A stretch of DNA of 64,000 nt, from assembly GCA_963676845.2 (NCBI GenBank), contig CAXXKK010000006.1, forward strand, positions 124,001 through 188,000, given 5' to 3'. Shown here in pieces: positions 19,380 through 29,869 of the stretch. The notes beneath the pieces are model-generated. The model saw only the letters and a list, made by a program, of their open reading frames with translations. It did no database searches and was not told the DNA's origin. The position numbers were made by a program, and so were the translations under genes. How positions within the stretch are numbered: the first letter of the stretch is position 1; the number at the start of each line of letters is the position of its first letter. This stretch comes from G963662675 sp963676845 (GTDB taxonomy: Bacteria; Bacteroidota; Bacteroidia; Bacteroidales; Prolixibacteraceae).

Positions 19380-20575
19380 ATGAAATACTTAATACTAATT
19401 TCGGCAGCTTTAATTTTTTTAACCTCATGTAATTGGCAAAGAAATAAAAAGGGAGCGTTAGAGGACGATTTACCATATACTATCGATTTTGATGCAATGA
19501 AAAAACAGCCCATCGGCTATGATGAGATGATTGAGTCGATTCAATTTGTGCCTCTGGAATTCAATTCGGATTGCGCTATATTGTATATCGTGAAACTAAT
19601 ATCCTATAAGGATACTTTGTTCGCTTTTTCAAACGATGAAATCTATCTGTTTTCCCAAGAAGGTAAATTTTTAAAACAATTAGCACCTGTTGGACGAGGT
19701 CCCGGAGAATATACTTCAGCATTTGATTTTACAATTGATCCGACAAGCGGACAGCTTTATATCTATGACAGTGGGTTAAATAAGATACATGTCTACCTTA
19801 CTGATGGAACTTATATCAAAAGTATTGATGGTAGTAACTTATTTTTGTATGGCTTTGCAAGTGCAACACAAAACCAATTATTACTTTATCCGATGAATTT
19901 TTTGGGAAATGAACCCAATAAACTCGTATTGATAAATGATGAAAGAGATACATTAGAAACATATAAAAACTACCTCACTTATGATGTCGATTTATCATCA
20001 ATTTTTATAATTCCTTATGATGACTCTTTTTATACTTACGATGAAAATTTGTACTACCGCCAGTTTTTTTCGGACACTTTGTATCGCTTTGATTCAGCCA
20101 ATAGTGAATTAATTCCCCATTACTTATTTAAAGGGGTAAATACGATGCCGTTATCATTTTTAGGAAATATTGATAAGTATGATAGTGAGGGAGATAACTA
20201 TTCTTATTTGCATACGATTTGGGAAACAGACAAGTATCTATTCATTCAGTACGATGAGAAAGAAGAATATAAAAGAGCTATTTACAGTAAAGAAAGTAAA
20301 GCAATTATTTGCAGTAAATATGTCCAGAGATGAGATTGTTCCACAATCTATTGACGAGACTTTCTATTTCTGGCCAAACCATAATCCTGTTGATGAAACA
20401 TTAATTAGTGAATGGCCTGCTATCCACTTTTAAAGAATATTTTGATCAGATAGCAAAAGACGATGAATCATTGGAAATATTAAAGAATTACGGTGTCGAA
20501 AACTTTGACGAGCACTATAATTCGATTTCGGAAAATGACAATCCTGTATTAATGTTGGTGAAGTTGAAAAAATAA
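19380..20575 (+). pseudogene. 6-bladed beta-propeller lipoprotein, two frameshifts (paralogue 6 of 9)
   Basis: Lipoprotein signal MKYLILISAALIFLTSC, then IESIQFVPLEFNSD, LAPVGRGPGEYTSA (about residue 103), FSDTLYRF (about 235) and FKGVNTMPL. The first frame ends at 20333. One extra base near 20325 switches to a frame reading RDEIVPQSIDETFYFWP, and one extra T near 20430 to a third frame that ends SENDNPVLMLVKLKK at 20575. Both breaks are +1 events. It lacks the YPGKKAELEEL part of the long tail but keeps the final strand. It stands apart from the other propeller clusters, divergent from a carboxypeptidase-regulatory-domain gene and convergent with a histidine kinase gene. Confidence 0.8.
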
Positions 20576-20622
20576 TATTTCGGGTTCCGGAACAGACAGG
20601 TTTAGCGGACGGCGAAACCAGA

Positions 20623-22514
20623 TCAGGCATCAGGGATAATAAACGTGAAGGTAGAACCTTTGCCAGACGTGCTTTCAACCCAGATTCGTCCCCCGTTCAT
20701 TTCTATAAAATCACGGCAGATAATTAATCCTAAACCGCTTCCTTTTTCACCATCTGTACCTACAGAACTTATGGTTTTATCGTATTGAAAGATGTGATCC
20801 AGATCTTTGGGATTAATGCCAATTCCTTGGTCTATAATTGAAATTTTTGTGCCTTCGGAAGTTTTTTTGCAGTTAGCATGAATTGTTTTTCCGCTTCCAG
20901 AGAATTTTATTGCATTATAGGTTAAGTTTCTAAGAACAGTGGCAATCATGTCCTTGTCTGCATAAATATTTATTTCTTCATTAATATCTATCTCCAGTTT
21001 TTGATTTTTGTCCGATAAAATCTTCTTATTAAGCTCTTTGACATCTTTGCATAAGTCGTATAGGTTGAACTTGGTTTTGTATACCTTAATCATGTTGGTT
21101 TGAGTACGACTCCAGTGAAGAAGATTCTCCAGCAAATTAAAACCATTCTCTGCTGCTTTGTTGAGATCAATCATTATTGATTTAAGCTCCGTTTTAGAGA
21201 AGGAATCAATGTCGTTTTTTAGAATATCAGTATAACCGATCAATGCATTAAACGGATTTTTGAGATCGTGAGCAATGATTGAAAAGAGTTTATCTTTCGA
21301 TTTGTTTAGCTCATCCAACTCTTGAGTTTTTCTGCTTTAGCTGAATACTAAGTCTCTTTTCCTTATTGTAGAGCATGAAAAAAGCAAGAAGACCCAGTGC
21401 AACAATTGTCACAAATATTACTAAGTAGAAAAAATTAAATTCCTGTTCGTTTATTAAATCTTCTTGTAGATCATTCTTTTTGCTCAAGTTCCCGAATTTC
21501 CCGTTTGTTTTGTTCCAGATTGTATTGTAATTCTAGCTTTCGTATAGTTTTATTTGTTTGCTCTCCAAGTAAACTGTCCATAAACCTCGTTATACCTGTC
21601 GTAATATTCGAAAGCATTTTTATAATCTTCCATTTCTTCATAATAAATGGAAAGATTGCTATATATATCACCTGTAAAATCATATAGGTCGAGCTTCTGT
21701 GCTATTTCTTCTGCAGCTTTGAAATATTTATAAGCTTCAGAGTATTCTTTTTTATCAAGATGAATTAGCCCTATATTATTCAGCGTATAAGATATTCCTA
21801 TTTCATCTCCTAGTTTTTCGTACAAACTATTCGCCTGATTGTAATAATCAAGGCTACTGTCAAGTTCTCCCTGATCATATTTAATCGTACCCATGTTATT
21901 TAGAATGTCAACATATGACAAGGTATCTTGAATAATTATTGGAGATTACGAGTGCCTGATTATTTAGAGAAATTGCCTTATCATACTCCTTCTTATTCTG
22001 ATGAGTAATTGCCAGGTTGATTAATACGTCAATTTGCTCATATTCATCAATGTCTTTAATCAAAGCCAAAGATTCTTCATAAAATTCTATTGCTTTGTTA
22101 TAGTCTTCAATATCGTCATAAATCAATCCTAAATTGTTTAAAAAGATACTTGTAAACGTAGGATCTCCATAATCTTCAGCTATTTCCAGTCCCGGTATAA
22201 AAATATTCAGTGGCAGATTCATACTCACCTCTGTTATATGAGGTTAATCCATATAAATTATAAGTCCGGATTCTTGCGGTATCATTTTCTAGTTCATTAG
22301 ATAAGACAAGTGCTTCATCCAGTTTTGCAATGATACTATCGTAACTGGTGTATGTGTCAAGCAAGTTAGACGATTCTGAGAGTAAAACAGATAACCTTTC
22401 TATTTTAGAAGATGGATTTGGTTCTGTTTGATCCGAAATGTAAGTATTATTTTGAGCCTGAGATTGAATGTTTAGGCTAAAAAAAATAATAAGAAGAAGA
22501 CAAGCAATTTTCAT
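20623..22514 (-). pseudogene. TPR-repeat sensor histidine kinase, multiple frameshifts
   Basis: Membrane sensor kinase of the Bacteroidota TPR-histidine-kinase type: signal MKIACLLLIIFFSLNIQ, about six periplasmic TPR units (for example LNNLGLIYDDIEDYNKAI, LNNMGTIKYDQGELDSSL), one TM helix (FFYLVIFVTIVALGLLAFF), a short coiled linker, HisKA with phospho-acceptor His in SIIAHDLKNPFNALIGY, and HATPase_c with the N, G1 (IIDQGIGI) and G2 (GEKGSGLGLII) boxes. The reading frame breaks six times (about 22203, 21935, 21595, 21478, 21392, 21330). Each is cured by removing one base from a short run and then gives sensible protein. No response regulator gene is adjacent. The signal sensed is unknown. 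Confidence 0.85.
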
Positions 22515-22638
22515 TCCGGAGTATCTTATTCGATAATTGCAGTAAATATAAGCAAAACTGAAGATTTTTATTTTAATTGACAGATGAAAGTTGATTGGAG
22601 TATTATTTATGTTTGAAGTTGGTGAACCTTAATGATAT

Positions 22639-22687
22639 AAAATAAGAGCAGATCAAAATTGTTTTTTTGACCTGCTCTTATTTTTAT
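22639..22687 (-). terminator. Intrinsic terminator of trxB
   Basis: Strong hairpin with arms AAATAAGAGCAG and CTGCTCTTATTT joined through a TCAAA/TTTGA extension. The minus-strand side runs into T-rich sequence. It lies directly after the trxB stop at 22701. Confidence 0.7.
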
Positions 22688-22700
22688 AGTGTGGATATGA

Positions 22701-23697
22701 TTAGTGTTTTTCTGATAAATATCTTTCAGCATCAATAGCTGCCATACAGCCAGATCCCGCAGCTGTAACTGCTTGTCTGTATGTTGAATCTTGAACATCA
22801 CCGCAAGCAAAAACTCCGGGTACATTTGTTTTTGACGTTCCGGGAATAGTTTTGATGTATCCAACTTCATCTGTATCCAGATATTCCCTGGCAAAATCAG
22901 AATTTGGTTTGTGCCCAATAGCAAGGAAGAAACCATCAATCTTAATTTGCACCTCTTCCTCATTTTCTTCGCCTTTGTTTTTCCATAGGGTTGCACCTTC
23001 TACAACACCATTTCCAAACAAACCTTTGGTTTGATGCTTCCACAATACTTCGATATTTGGGGTGTTCGCAACTCTTTCTGCCATTACTTTGGATGCACGA
23101 AGAACATCACGGCGAACAATCATATAGACTTTGTTTGCTAATCCGGCAAGATAAATAGCTTCTTCGGCAGCCGTGTCTCCACCACCAACAACGGCTACAT
23201 CTTTGCCACGGTAGAAGAAACCATCGCAAGTTGCACATGCAGATACACCACCACCGGCATATTTCGTCTCATCTTCCAGTCCCAGATATTTTGCTGTAGC
23301 TCCGGTTGCAATAATTACAGTTTCAGCTTCAATAAGTTTTTTGTCGTCAATCCATACTTTATGAACTTCTCCTGAAAAATCAACTTTTGTAGCTAATCCA
23401 AAACGAATGTCTGTCCCAAATCGTTCAGCTTGTTTTTTCAGGTCTTCCATCATTACAGGACCGGTAATTCCTTCTGGGTAACCCCGGGAAATTTTCAACT
23501 TCTGTTGTTGTCGTAAGCTGTCCACCTGGTTGTAAGCCTTCGTACATTACTGGACTTAAATTTGCACGGGCAGCATAAATTGCCGCAGTGTATCCTGCCG
23601 GGCCGGAACCGATAATAAGGCATTTTACTTTTTCAGCATCACCAACAGGCTCAATATTCTTGTTCTCTTTTTCACTTAAATTTAATGACTTAAACAT
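22701..23697 (-). pseudogene. trxB: Thioredoxin-disulfide reductase, one frameshift
   Basis: NADPH-dependent flavoenzyme that reduces thioredoxin. FAD-binding CLIIGSGPAGYTAAIYAARA at the N-terminus, redox-active CATC in the ACATCDGFFYRGKD context, NADPH-binding VAVVGGGDTAAEEA, and the C-terminal GVFACGDVQD FAD motif are all present. Two frames (23697-23425 and 23525-22701) overlap. Removing one base from the four-base run at about 23480 turns ENFPGLPRRNY into ENFPGYPEGI, the standard TrxB sequence. As the enzyme is normally indispensable, a true loss by this one base is unlikely. Total length about 331 residues, normal, with a short extra N-terminus. A TAATTTTG promoter box lies 39 nt before the start. 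Confidence 0.92.
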
Positions 23698-23735
23698 GAC
23701 GTATATAATTTTAGTTTTTTACTTATTTGCTTAAA

Positions 23736-23766
23736 CAAAATTAAATAACATCTAATAATACACAAT
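23736..23766 (-). promoter_or_regulatory. Bacteroidota-type promoter of trxB
   Basis: On the minus strand, TAATTTTG (23743-23736) fits the -7 box TAnnTTTG. 19 bases upstream ATTG (23766-23763) fits the -33 TTG box. Predicted transcription start near 23729, about 30 nt before the trxB ATG. Confidence 0.5.
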
Positions 23767-23903
23767 ATCTAGGCGATCAATAATAATTAAGCTTACATAG
23801 ACGAAAGCTATCACGAATTCTGGTTGCTTAAAGTGAACAATTGTCGAACAAAAGGAACAACCGGAACTTTTTATATTATATTGATTCGTAAATAAGATTA
23901 TAT

Positions 23904-23934
23904 TTTGAAGTGTTAAAGTGAATATTTACATTTG
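23904..23934 (+). promoter_or_regulatory. Bacteroidota-type promoter of tRNA-Pro
   Basis: TTTG at 23904-23907, exactly 19 bases, then TACATTTG at 23927-23934: a full match to the TTTG-N19-TAnnTTTG consensus of the primary sigma factor in this phylum. The tRNA begins 12 bases after the -7 box, consistent with a start near 23941. Confidence 0.75.
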
Positions 23935-23946
23935 CGATCGCAATTT

Positions 23947-24023
23947 CGGGATGTAGCTCAGTCAGGTTAGAGTACTGGTCTGGGGGACCAGGGGTCGCTA
24001 GTTCGAAATCTAGTCATCCCCGA
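23947..24023 (+). tRNA. tRNA-Pro (anticodon GGG), with two extra bases
   Basis: Cloverleaf by eye: acceptor CGGGATG, D arm GCTC...GAGT, anticodon stem CTGGT/ACCAG with loop CTGGGGG (GGG at 23982-23984, proline), T stem GCTAG/CTAGT. The T loop reads TTCGAAAT, one A more than the canonical TTCGAAT, and the 3' acceptor strand reads CATCCCCG, one C more than the CATCCCG needed to pair with the 5' strand. Removing both gives a standard 75-nt tRNA with discriminator A. CCA is not encoded. Confidence 0.85.
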
Positions 24024-24035
24024 CAATTGGAGACT

Positions 24036-24066
24036 AAAGGTTAGCAAAATTTGCTAGCCTTTTTAG
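24036..24066. terminator. Terminator after tRNA-Pro
   Basis: Stem GGTTAGC / GCTAGCC, extendable through AAA/TTT, followed by TTTTT on the plus strand. It lies just before the convergent stop codon of the BatA-like gene at 24067. Confidence 0.65.
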
Positions 24067-26125
24067 TTATTTCCAAAATCGGATAATCAAAACCTCTACA
24101 AATACAAAGATTACACTTAAAGCGATAAAATATTTCCAGAGCCCGGTGCTGTTGTTGTTTGAGGCAATAATCTCTTTGAATTCGGGAATGTTACTGTCGT
24201 AAAGTTGAGCTTCAATTTGATTGTTTTCAATAAAGCTTAGAAGATCCTTATTCGTATATGTTTCAGAAAGTGATTCTGACCTATCGTAGTTGTAAGAAAG
24301 GGATTTTACAAATTCATTATTCGATTTTATTTCATAGAATCCAGCTTCTGAAATAAATGCCCTTGGGTTAATTCTGAAATAGTCAATTCTGTCTGCAAGT
24401 ATAGGTAGCTTACTGCTTTCACCTTTTTTATTGCTTATTGTTGCCTGATCCTGACTGCTTTCAGATTGCTTATTTCGTTTTACTTCAATCAGATTTTCGT
24501 CATTTAAATCCATATTGAATGACTTGTGGCTCATAGCTATTTAAGGCCATATTGTAAATCACAGGGACAAACAGTGTTTGCTTGTAAAAATCACTTATTT
24601 TCAGAATCTAATGGGAAACTGAATTTGTAGATCTTTCCATATCCAAATGGTGTTTCAGTAAAGGCAGCACTTCCGTTATTGCTAGTGATTACATTTGTTT
24701 CACGACTGGATGAATATCTTTGAAAACGGTAGGATTCTTTAATATATGGCAGCTCAATATCTTCATCTTCCCGAAGGAACACCTCCGAAAATAATTCATG
24801 CTGATAATTTAAAGCATCCATCTTTAAAGTTGTAGTATCTTTCGTACTTAACTGACTTGTTTCTAATCGGCTAAAAAGATAATTATATGATTCAATATTA
24901 ACGTTGTTGCCTGGGAAAATACAAATACTACCACCATTATTGGTAAAGTCGATAAGAGCATTCGATAGCCCATTGGAAAGCTCATTTAAGTTAAGAAGAT
25001 AAATGCACTGGTACGAATTAAAATTACTTAGTTGAAGTTTATCTTCATCCATAACAGAAAGCTCTATATGCTCATCATCTGTAAAAAGTTTTTCGAGTAG
25101 TTCTGAGCTGTTTCTCTCCGGTTTTATCAATGGCAAGAGCATTAATCTTTTCCTGAACTTCGTAGCTATAATAGAAGGAATTGTCAAAAACAACAGGGTA
25201 GTCATCCAATTCAACTTTACCCCAATAGGTGCCGGGAAAGTTGTTTTGGTAGCTTAACTCAAGCTCTAAACTTTCATTAGGATTGATAGTAATTGGATTT
25301 ATTGCTTTAAGCGTGTCGTTAATAAAAAGCCTTACCGGAAGATCAGCATAGGTTTCCTGAGACAGATTTAAAACTCTTGCATGAAGGGTTTCCTGCTGAT
25401 TTAAACGTCTTCCGGGAGATTCAAACCAACAAAGTATCAACTATTAAGTTATTCTCATTTTCCGGAGCAAACTGAATGAAATAATGAAAAACTTGATTGT
25501 TATCTTTTAACTCTTCAATATCAGTAGTATATTTTTGAAAGTCCGATAGAAAATAAAAAGAAGCAAAGGCATTTTCTGACACCTGTTTTATCCTGTTTTT
25601 CAGAAATTGGTCTACCATTGATAATTTTAGAGCCTTTGCACTTTCCTGTGTTTGTGATATTGCAGAAATAGCTTGTTCCTTGCTTAAAAGTTGTTGTCCA
25701 TTCTCGTTAAGTTCATTATTCAAAATAAAGAAACTCACACCTGGCCCATAACTATTTATGATATCAATTGCGGTGTTTTTTGCATGATCCAGAAGAATAC
25801 CGTTCGTATTCATTCTTTTCATACTGAAAGAATTATCGATATAAATCCCAACAATCTGACTGGATGATTTTTCATTTTGTTTATTCGCAGGAAAATAGGG
25901 TTGGGAAAAGGCAATAACCAGAAAAATAATTGCTAATATTCTTGATAAAAGAATAAGCAGCTGTTTTAGATTGTTTTTCTTGCGTGATTCCTGTCGTATT
26001 GCTTTTAGGAAACCAACCTGGCTAAAGTAAACTGTTTTGTATCGTTTAAAATGAAAGAAATGAATAAGGATAGGTATTGCAATTAACACCAGGGCATACA
26101 AAAATTTTGGATCGATAAACCTCAT
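24067..26125 (-). pseudogene. BatA/aerotolerance N-terminal-domain membrane protein with VWA-like domain, frameshifted
   Basis: Inner-membrane protein of about 680 residues with an N-terminal BatA domain: MRFIDPKFLYALVLIAIPIL, the FHFKRYKTVYFSQVGFL motif, then TM2 (LLILLSRILAIIFLVIAFSQ). A von Willebrand-like domain with DNSFS follows at about residue 97, then a beta-rich region (NNFPGTYWGKVELDDYPVVF) and a C-terminal TM (YFIALSVIFVFVEVLIIRFW). Four frames (26125-25421, 25440-25075, 25214-24591, 24534-24067) join by single-base corrections near 25430, 25120, 24596 and 24530; between the last two the hidden frame reads SDFYKQTLFVPVIYNMALNS. Related proteins often sit beside MoxR/Bat genes, which are absent here. 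The function in the envelope is not established. Confidence 0.8.
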
Positions 26126-26238
26126 TCTTCTCTTTTTTTAAGAAGTTCAAATTTAACAGAAAACCTATACTTTAAAGGAATTCACAGGATTTTTCTAATG
26201 AATGGTTAAAAACTTAGTAGACATGCTCACTGCCTAAC

Positions 26239-28312
26239 TTATTTCTTTTCTTCCGGATATTCTATCCTTACATGATAAATATTAAGGAACTTCTCGGTAA
26301 GTGTTTCTTTAATTATTCGGATATCTCGTAATGTGAGGTTCTGTATTGTCCAGTTGTCCGTCATCAAGTTTTTGCTGAACCATTGTTTCAATCTTATTAT
26401 AAATGGTTTCATGGGTCTTTTTCTTTTAATGAACGAACAGCAGCTTCAATACCATCAATAATCATGACCACTGAGGTTTCCTTGCTTTTAGGTTTTGGTC
26501 CTGGATAGGTAAAGTCTTTTGTGCTAACATCCTGATCCGGATTTTCATTTTTGTAAAGCGTGTAAAAAATACTTTGCCTGAGTTGTTCCATGATGCGAAC
26601 GAATGAAATCAATAATAGGATCAGGTAAGCTATGCTTTTGTGCCAGTTTTACACCATAGCTGACATGGTCAATAATTACTTTGGCGCTTTCTTTATAGTC
26701 CATTTTTTCATGAGGGCTTGCTTCTCCTTGTTGATTTTCAATAAAATATATGGGTTGGTTGGTTTTGCCAATGTCGTGATATAAGGCACCTGCATAAGCT
26801 AGAAATGGGTTTCCTCCGATTTTTAAGATTACAGCTTCAGCAAGACTTGCTATTTGTAACGAATGCTGAAATGTGCCGGGAGCTTCTTCTGCAAGTTTCC
26901 TTAATAATGGTTGATTAGTGTTTGAAAGTTCAATTAATGTAACATCTGAAACAAAATTGAAGAGTTTTTTCAAAAATGTAAATCAACAAATAGGAGATAA
27001 GAATAAGAATGGAGTTTAATCCAAACCAAATTAAATCCGGCCATTCTATAGATTGAATATTGCCTTCCTGAACTAATGAAAGGGCTATGAATACAACAGA
27101 ATAACTCAAAAATACCCAAATGGCAGTATAAATTAAGTGTGACCTTCGGTGTAATTTATTTAAACTGAAAACAGCAATTATACCGGCAATTAGGTTTAGA
27201 AAAATAAATTCATAATTATTGGGAGCGAAGTAGCCGATTAATAAGGAGGCAACAAGTAAAGTAAAAATTGCAGATCTGGAATCGAAAAAGATACGAATGA
27301 AAATTGGCAGAATTGCCAGAGGAACCAGATAGATATTTAGGTTATCCATTGATGAAATTAAACTGGACACAAATGTCATCAGAACAATCATCATCAGGAT
27401 AAAACTAAAATGTAATTTGTTCTTGAAAATCTCAGGCCGGAATATAACCAGATAAAGAATCATGATAAGCAGACAAGCAATTATCAGGATCAATTTTCCT
27501 AAAATAATCAGGTAAGAATCAATATCTTCACCGAGTTTCGATTCATAACTTTCTTTTAGTGATTCAAGGATCAAGTAGTTGTCGGATGTGACAATATCTC
27601 CTTGGGATATAATTCGTTCTCCGGCTTGAATCATTCCTTCAGTTGTCGAGATTGAACTAATCAGATTATCAAGCTCTTGTGTGCTGAATTCTTCATTGTA
27701 AATTAAGTTTTCCTGAATGAAATCTGTGAAATTTACATGCTGACTTAATATTGCAAATTGATCACCTATTAGATTTTGAGTGCTATCCGATATTTCCTGA
27801 AATGCTGTTTTTAATGAGTGAATGGTAGAAACAGGAGCCTTTTCTGCAATCTTATTCGTAATGATGAATAGCTCATCTTTTTCTGCTAAAACAGGATAGG
27901 TTTCTGGAGACTGTGAAATAATGCCGGTTTCATAAATATCTTCAAGTGTTGTCATTAACGTCATGATTATCCCAGGCGTTAAAACAGGAACATCTTCCCG
28001 CACAGACTCAAGTTTGATTTTAAAATTTTGTGTTTGTTGTATACCTATCAGGGTATCTTCATCAAAGTAGGGGAGGAATTGCTGTTCAATGGAATCTTTT
28101 TCAACTTCTACAACTTCACTGGGTTTATTTATCGCAAAATCGAATGGGGCGATCAGGGTTTCGTGTCTCCATGGAGCATTTTTCTGAAACTCATATTGAA
28201 AGCGACTTTGCCCGGGAATAATAAGGTAAAGCAGGAAAACTGAAGCAATTAAAACAACAGCGATGTAAAAAATATGATAGTATCGAGACAGTCGGGTTAA
28301 TAACTTTTTCAT
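26239..28312 (-). pseudogene. PgpH-like 7TM-HD domain phosphodiesterase, frameshifted
   Basis: Membrane HD-domain protein of the PgpH type, known in other phyla to hydrolyse cyclic di-AMP to pApA. Seen: a TM helix (FYIAVVLIASVFLLYLII), a large extracytoplasmic 7TMR-HDED-like region (about residues 40-270), seven TM segments (about 275-450), then the cytoplasmic HD domain with FQHSLQIASLAEA, YAGALYHDIGKTNQP (the HD pair) and a later RSHHGTT. The frame breaks at about 26955, 26575, 26405 and 26340, each restored by removing one base (for example FEKLFNFVSDVTL and KYFYTLYKNENPD). The reconstructed end is FLNIYHVRIEYPEEKK, stop at 26239. Substrate by family analogy only. Confidence 0.83.
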
Positions 28313-28364
28313 AAATACAAAGTTGACTCTTTTTTATATGCAATGAAAACTAATGTTGAAATTT

Positions 28365-28372
28365 TATCTTTG
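28365..28372 (+). promoter_or_regulatory. Possible -7 box upstream of the NlpC/P60 gene
   Basis: TATCTTTG matches TAnnTTTG, but I see no good -33 TTTG at 19-20 bases and the gene starts 114 nt downstream. Weak call. Confidence 0.3.
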
Positions 28373-28486
28373 AATAATAAAAGTAATAATTTCTTTCATG
28401 TAATTGGTCAACAGCCGTTGTTTGTGAAATTAATTCACGGGCTAAAAAGCTAAATTTCATGCTCTGTTAAAAAGAAAAATAAGTAT

Positions 28487-29276
28487 ATGAATTACGGTAT
28501 TTCAGGATTAAGTATCATTCCTGTTCGTAAAGAACCTTCCGAAAAAAGTGAAATGATTTCCCAGGTATTGTTTGGGGAACATTTTACCGTTCATGAACAA
28601 ATTGTTGGCTGGTGCCGGATTTCAATGGCTTATGATGGTTATGAAGGCTGGGTAGATCAGAAGATGATAACACCTTTAAGTACACGTTTCTTATCAGAAG
28701 ATTGAAAAATCACCTTCAGCCGTTTCTACAGATATCTTCAACCTGGTTCCCGTTAATGATGAACAGAACATCATGATTGTTGCAGGTAGCTCTTTGCCTT
28801 GCTGGAGGCCTTATAAGCATGAGTTTTCTATTGGCAGGGAAATCCATCAAATGAAGGGAAAATATATGTATCACCAGCCTGAAAACATCCGAAAGTTTAT
28901 GGTGAATCAGGCCTTGATGTTTTTTAATGCTCCATACCTGTGGGGAGGTCGTTCTCCTTTTGGCATCGATTGCTCCGGTTTCTCTCAAATCATATATAAA
29001 ATGGCCGGAATAAAAATTCCCCGCGATGCAAAAGATCAGGTTCATCTGGGTGTTGCTATCAGTTTTGTGGAAGAAGCTTTGCCTGGCGATCTCGCATTTT
29101 TTGATAATGATGAAGGAAACATTACACATGTTGGAATCATTTGGGAGAAGAATAAAATCATCCATGCATCCGGACAGGTGAGAATTGATAATGTCGACCA
29201 GTTTGGAATCTTTAATGTAGATACCAAGCGCTATTCGCACAAAATGCGTGTTATGAAACGAATTATTGAACCTTAA
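28487..29276 (+). pseudogene. NlpC/P60 cell-wall peptidase with N-terminal SH3-like domain, one frameshift
   Basis: Peptidoglycan-type gamma-D-glutamyl peptidase of about 262 residues. N-terminal SH3-like strands (IIPVRKEPSEKSEMISQ, GWCRISMAYDGYEGWV), then a linker and a second SH3-like segment, then the catalytic NlpC/P60 domain: APYLWGGRSPFGIDCSGFSQ with nucleophile Cys, GDLAFFDNDEGNITHVGII with His, and IIHASG. The first frame stops at 28705. Removing one T at about 28703 carries the frame through KSPSAVSTDIFNLVPVND into the main domain. No signal peptide is visible at this start, as in other Bacteroidota members of this type. It is the last broken gene of the tract. Confidence 0.87.
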
Positions 29277-29289
29277 CTTTTAATTGCAA

Positions 29290-29718
29290 ATGTATACCTA
29301 CAAATACCCTCGTCCATCCGTTACTGTCGATGCAATTATCGTGGAAAAGAAATTGAATAAGCTGCTTTTGATTCAACGGGGCAATGATCCTTTTGCCGGA
29401 CTTTGGGCTTTGCCAGGTGGCTTTATTGAAATGGATGAATTGCTGGCGGATAGTTGCCGCAGGGAATTGGAAGAAGAAACCAAGTTGAAGATAGGAGAGT
29501 TGAAGCAGTTTAAAACTTACGATGCTGTTAACCGTGATCCCCGCGGAAGGACAATCTCGGTTGTTTATTATGCTTTTGTAGATGCCGAAGAAAAAGTAGA
29601 AGGCTCGGATGATGCCATAAACGCAGACTGGTTCCCACTAAATGAACTTCCCCAACTGGCATTTGATCATGCCGAGATTATTTCTGAGTTTATCGATAAC
29701 TTGGATAAGTTACAGTAA
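29290..29718 (+). CDS. Nudix hydrolase (ADP-ribose pyrophosphatase-like)
   Basis: A small 142-residue Nudix hydrolase that cleaves nucleoside diphosphates linked to another group. The Nudix box is complete: GGFIEMDELLADSCRRELEE followed by ETKLKI, with the Glu residues that bind magnesium. Upstream VDAIIVEKKLNKLLLIQRG is the usual first strand pair. Downstream the NADWFPLNELPQLAFDHAEI pattern is typical of the ADP-ribose or NADH-pyrophosphatase-like group in Bacteroidota. I use ATG 29290; an in-frame TTG two codons earlier is less likely. It begins 13 nt after the NlpC/P60 gene, so both may be co-transcribed. Exact substrate not determinable. Confidence 0.88.
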   Translation: MYTYKYPRPSVTVDAIIVEKKLNKLLLIQRGNDPFAGLWALPGGFIEMDELLADSCRRELEEETKLKIGELKQFKTYDAVNRDPRGRTISVVYYAFVDAEEKVEGSDDAINADWFPLNELPQLAFDHAEIISEFIDNLDKLQ

Positions 29719-29869
29719 ACATTTCCAAACAAATTTTCTGAAACTACATTGTGTCTTTATTTGCAGGGTGACATAATTTTTAAAATAATTAATTAAATTG
29801 AGCTGTTTTTTTAAATCTATTTATAAATAGGCTTAGCAACTGAAAAAGCAATAAATAAAAACCCAATTC

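Noticed and set aside
20623..22514. Programmed frameshifting in the histidine kinase and other genes
   Set aside because: Six separate sites without slippery heptamers or pseudoknots in one gene, and the same pattern in unrelated genes and a tRNA.
28716..29240. 174-codon antisense ORF opposite NlpC/P60
   Set aside because: Mirror frame of a well-conserved catalytic domain; no own motifs.
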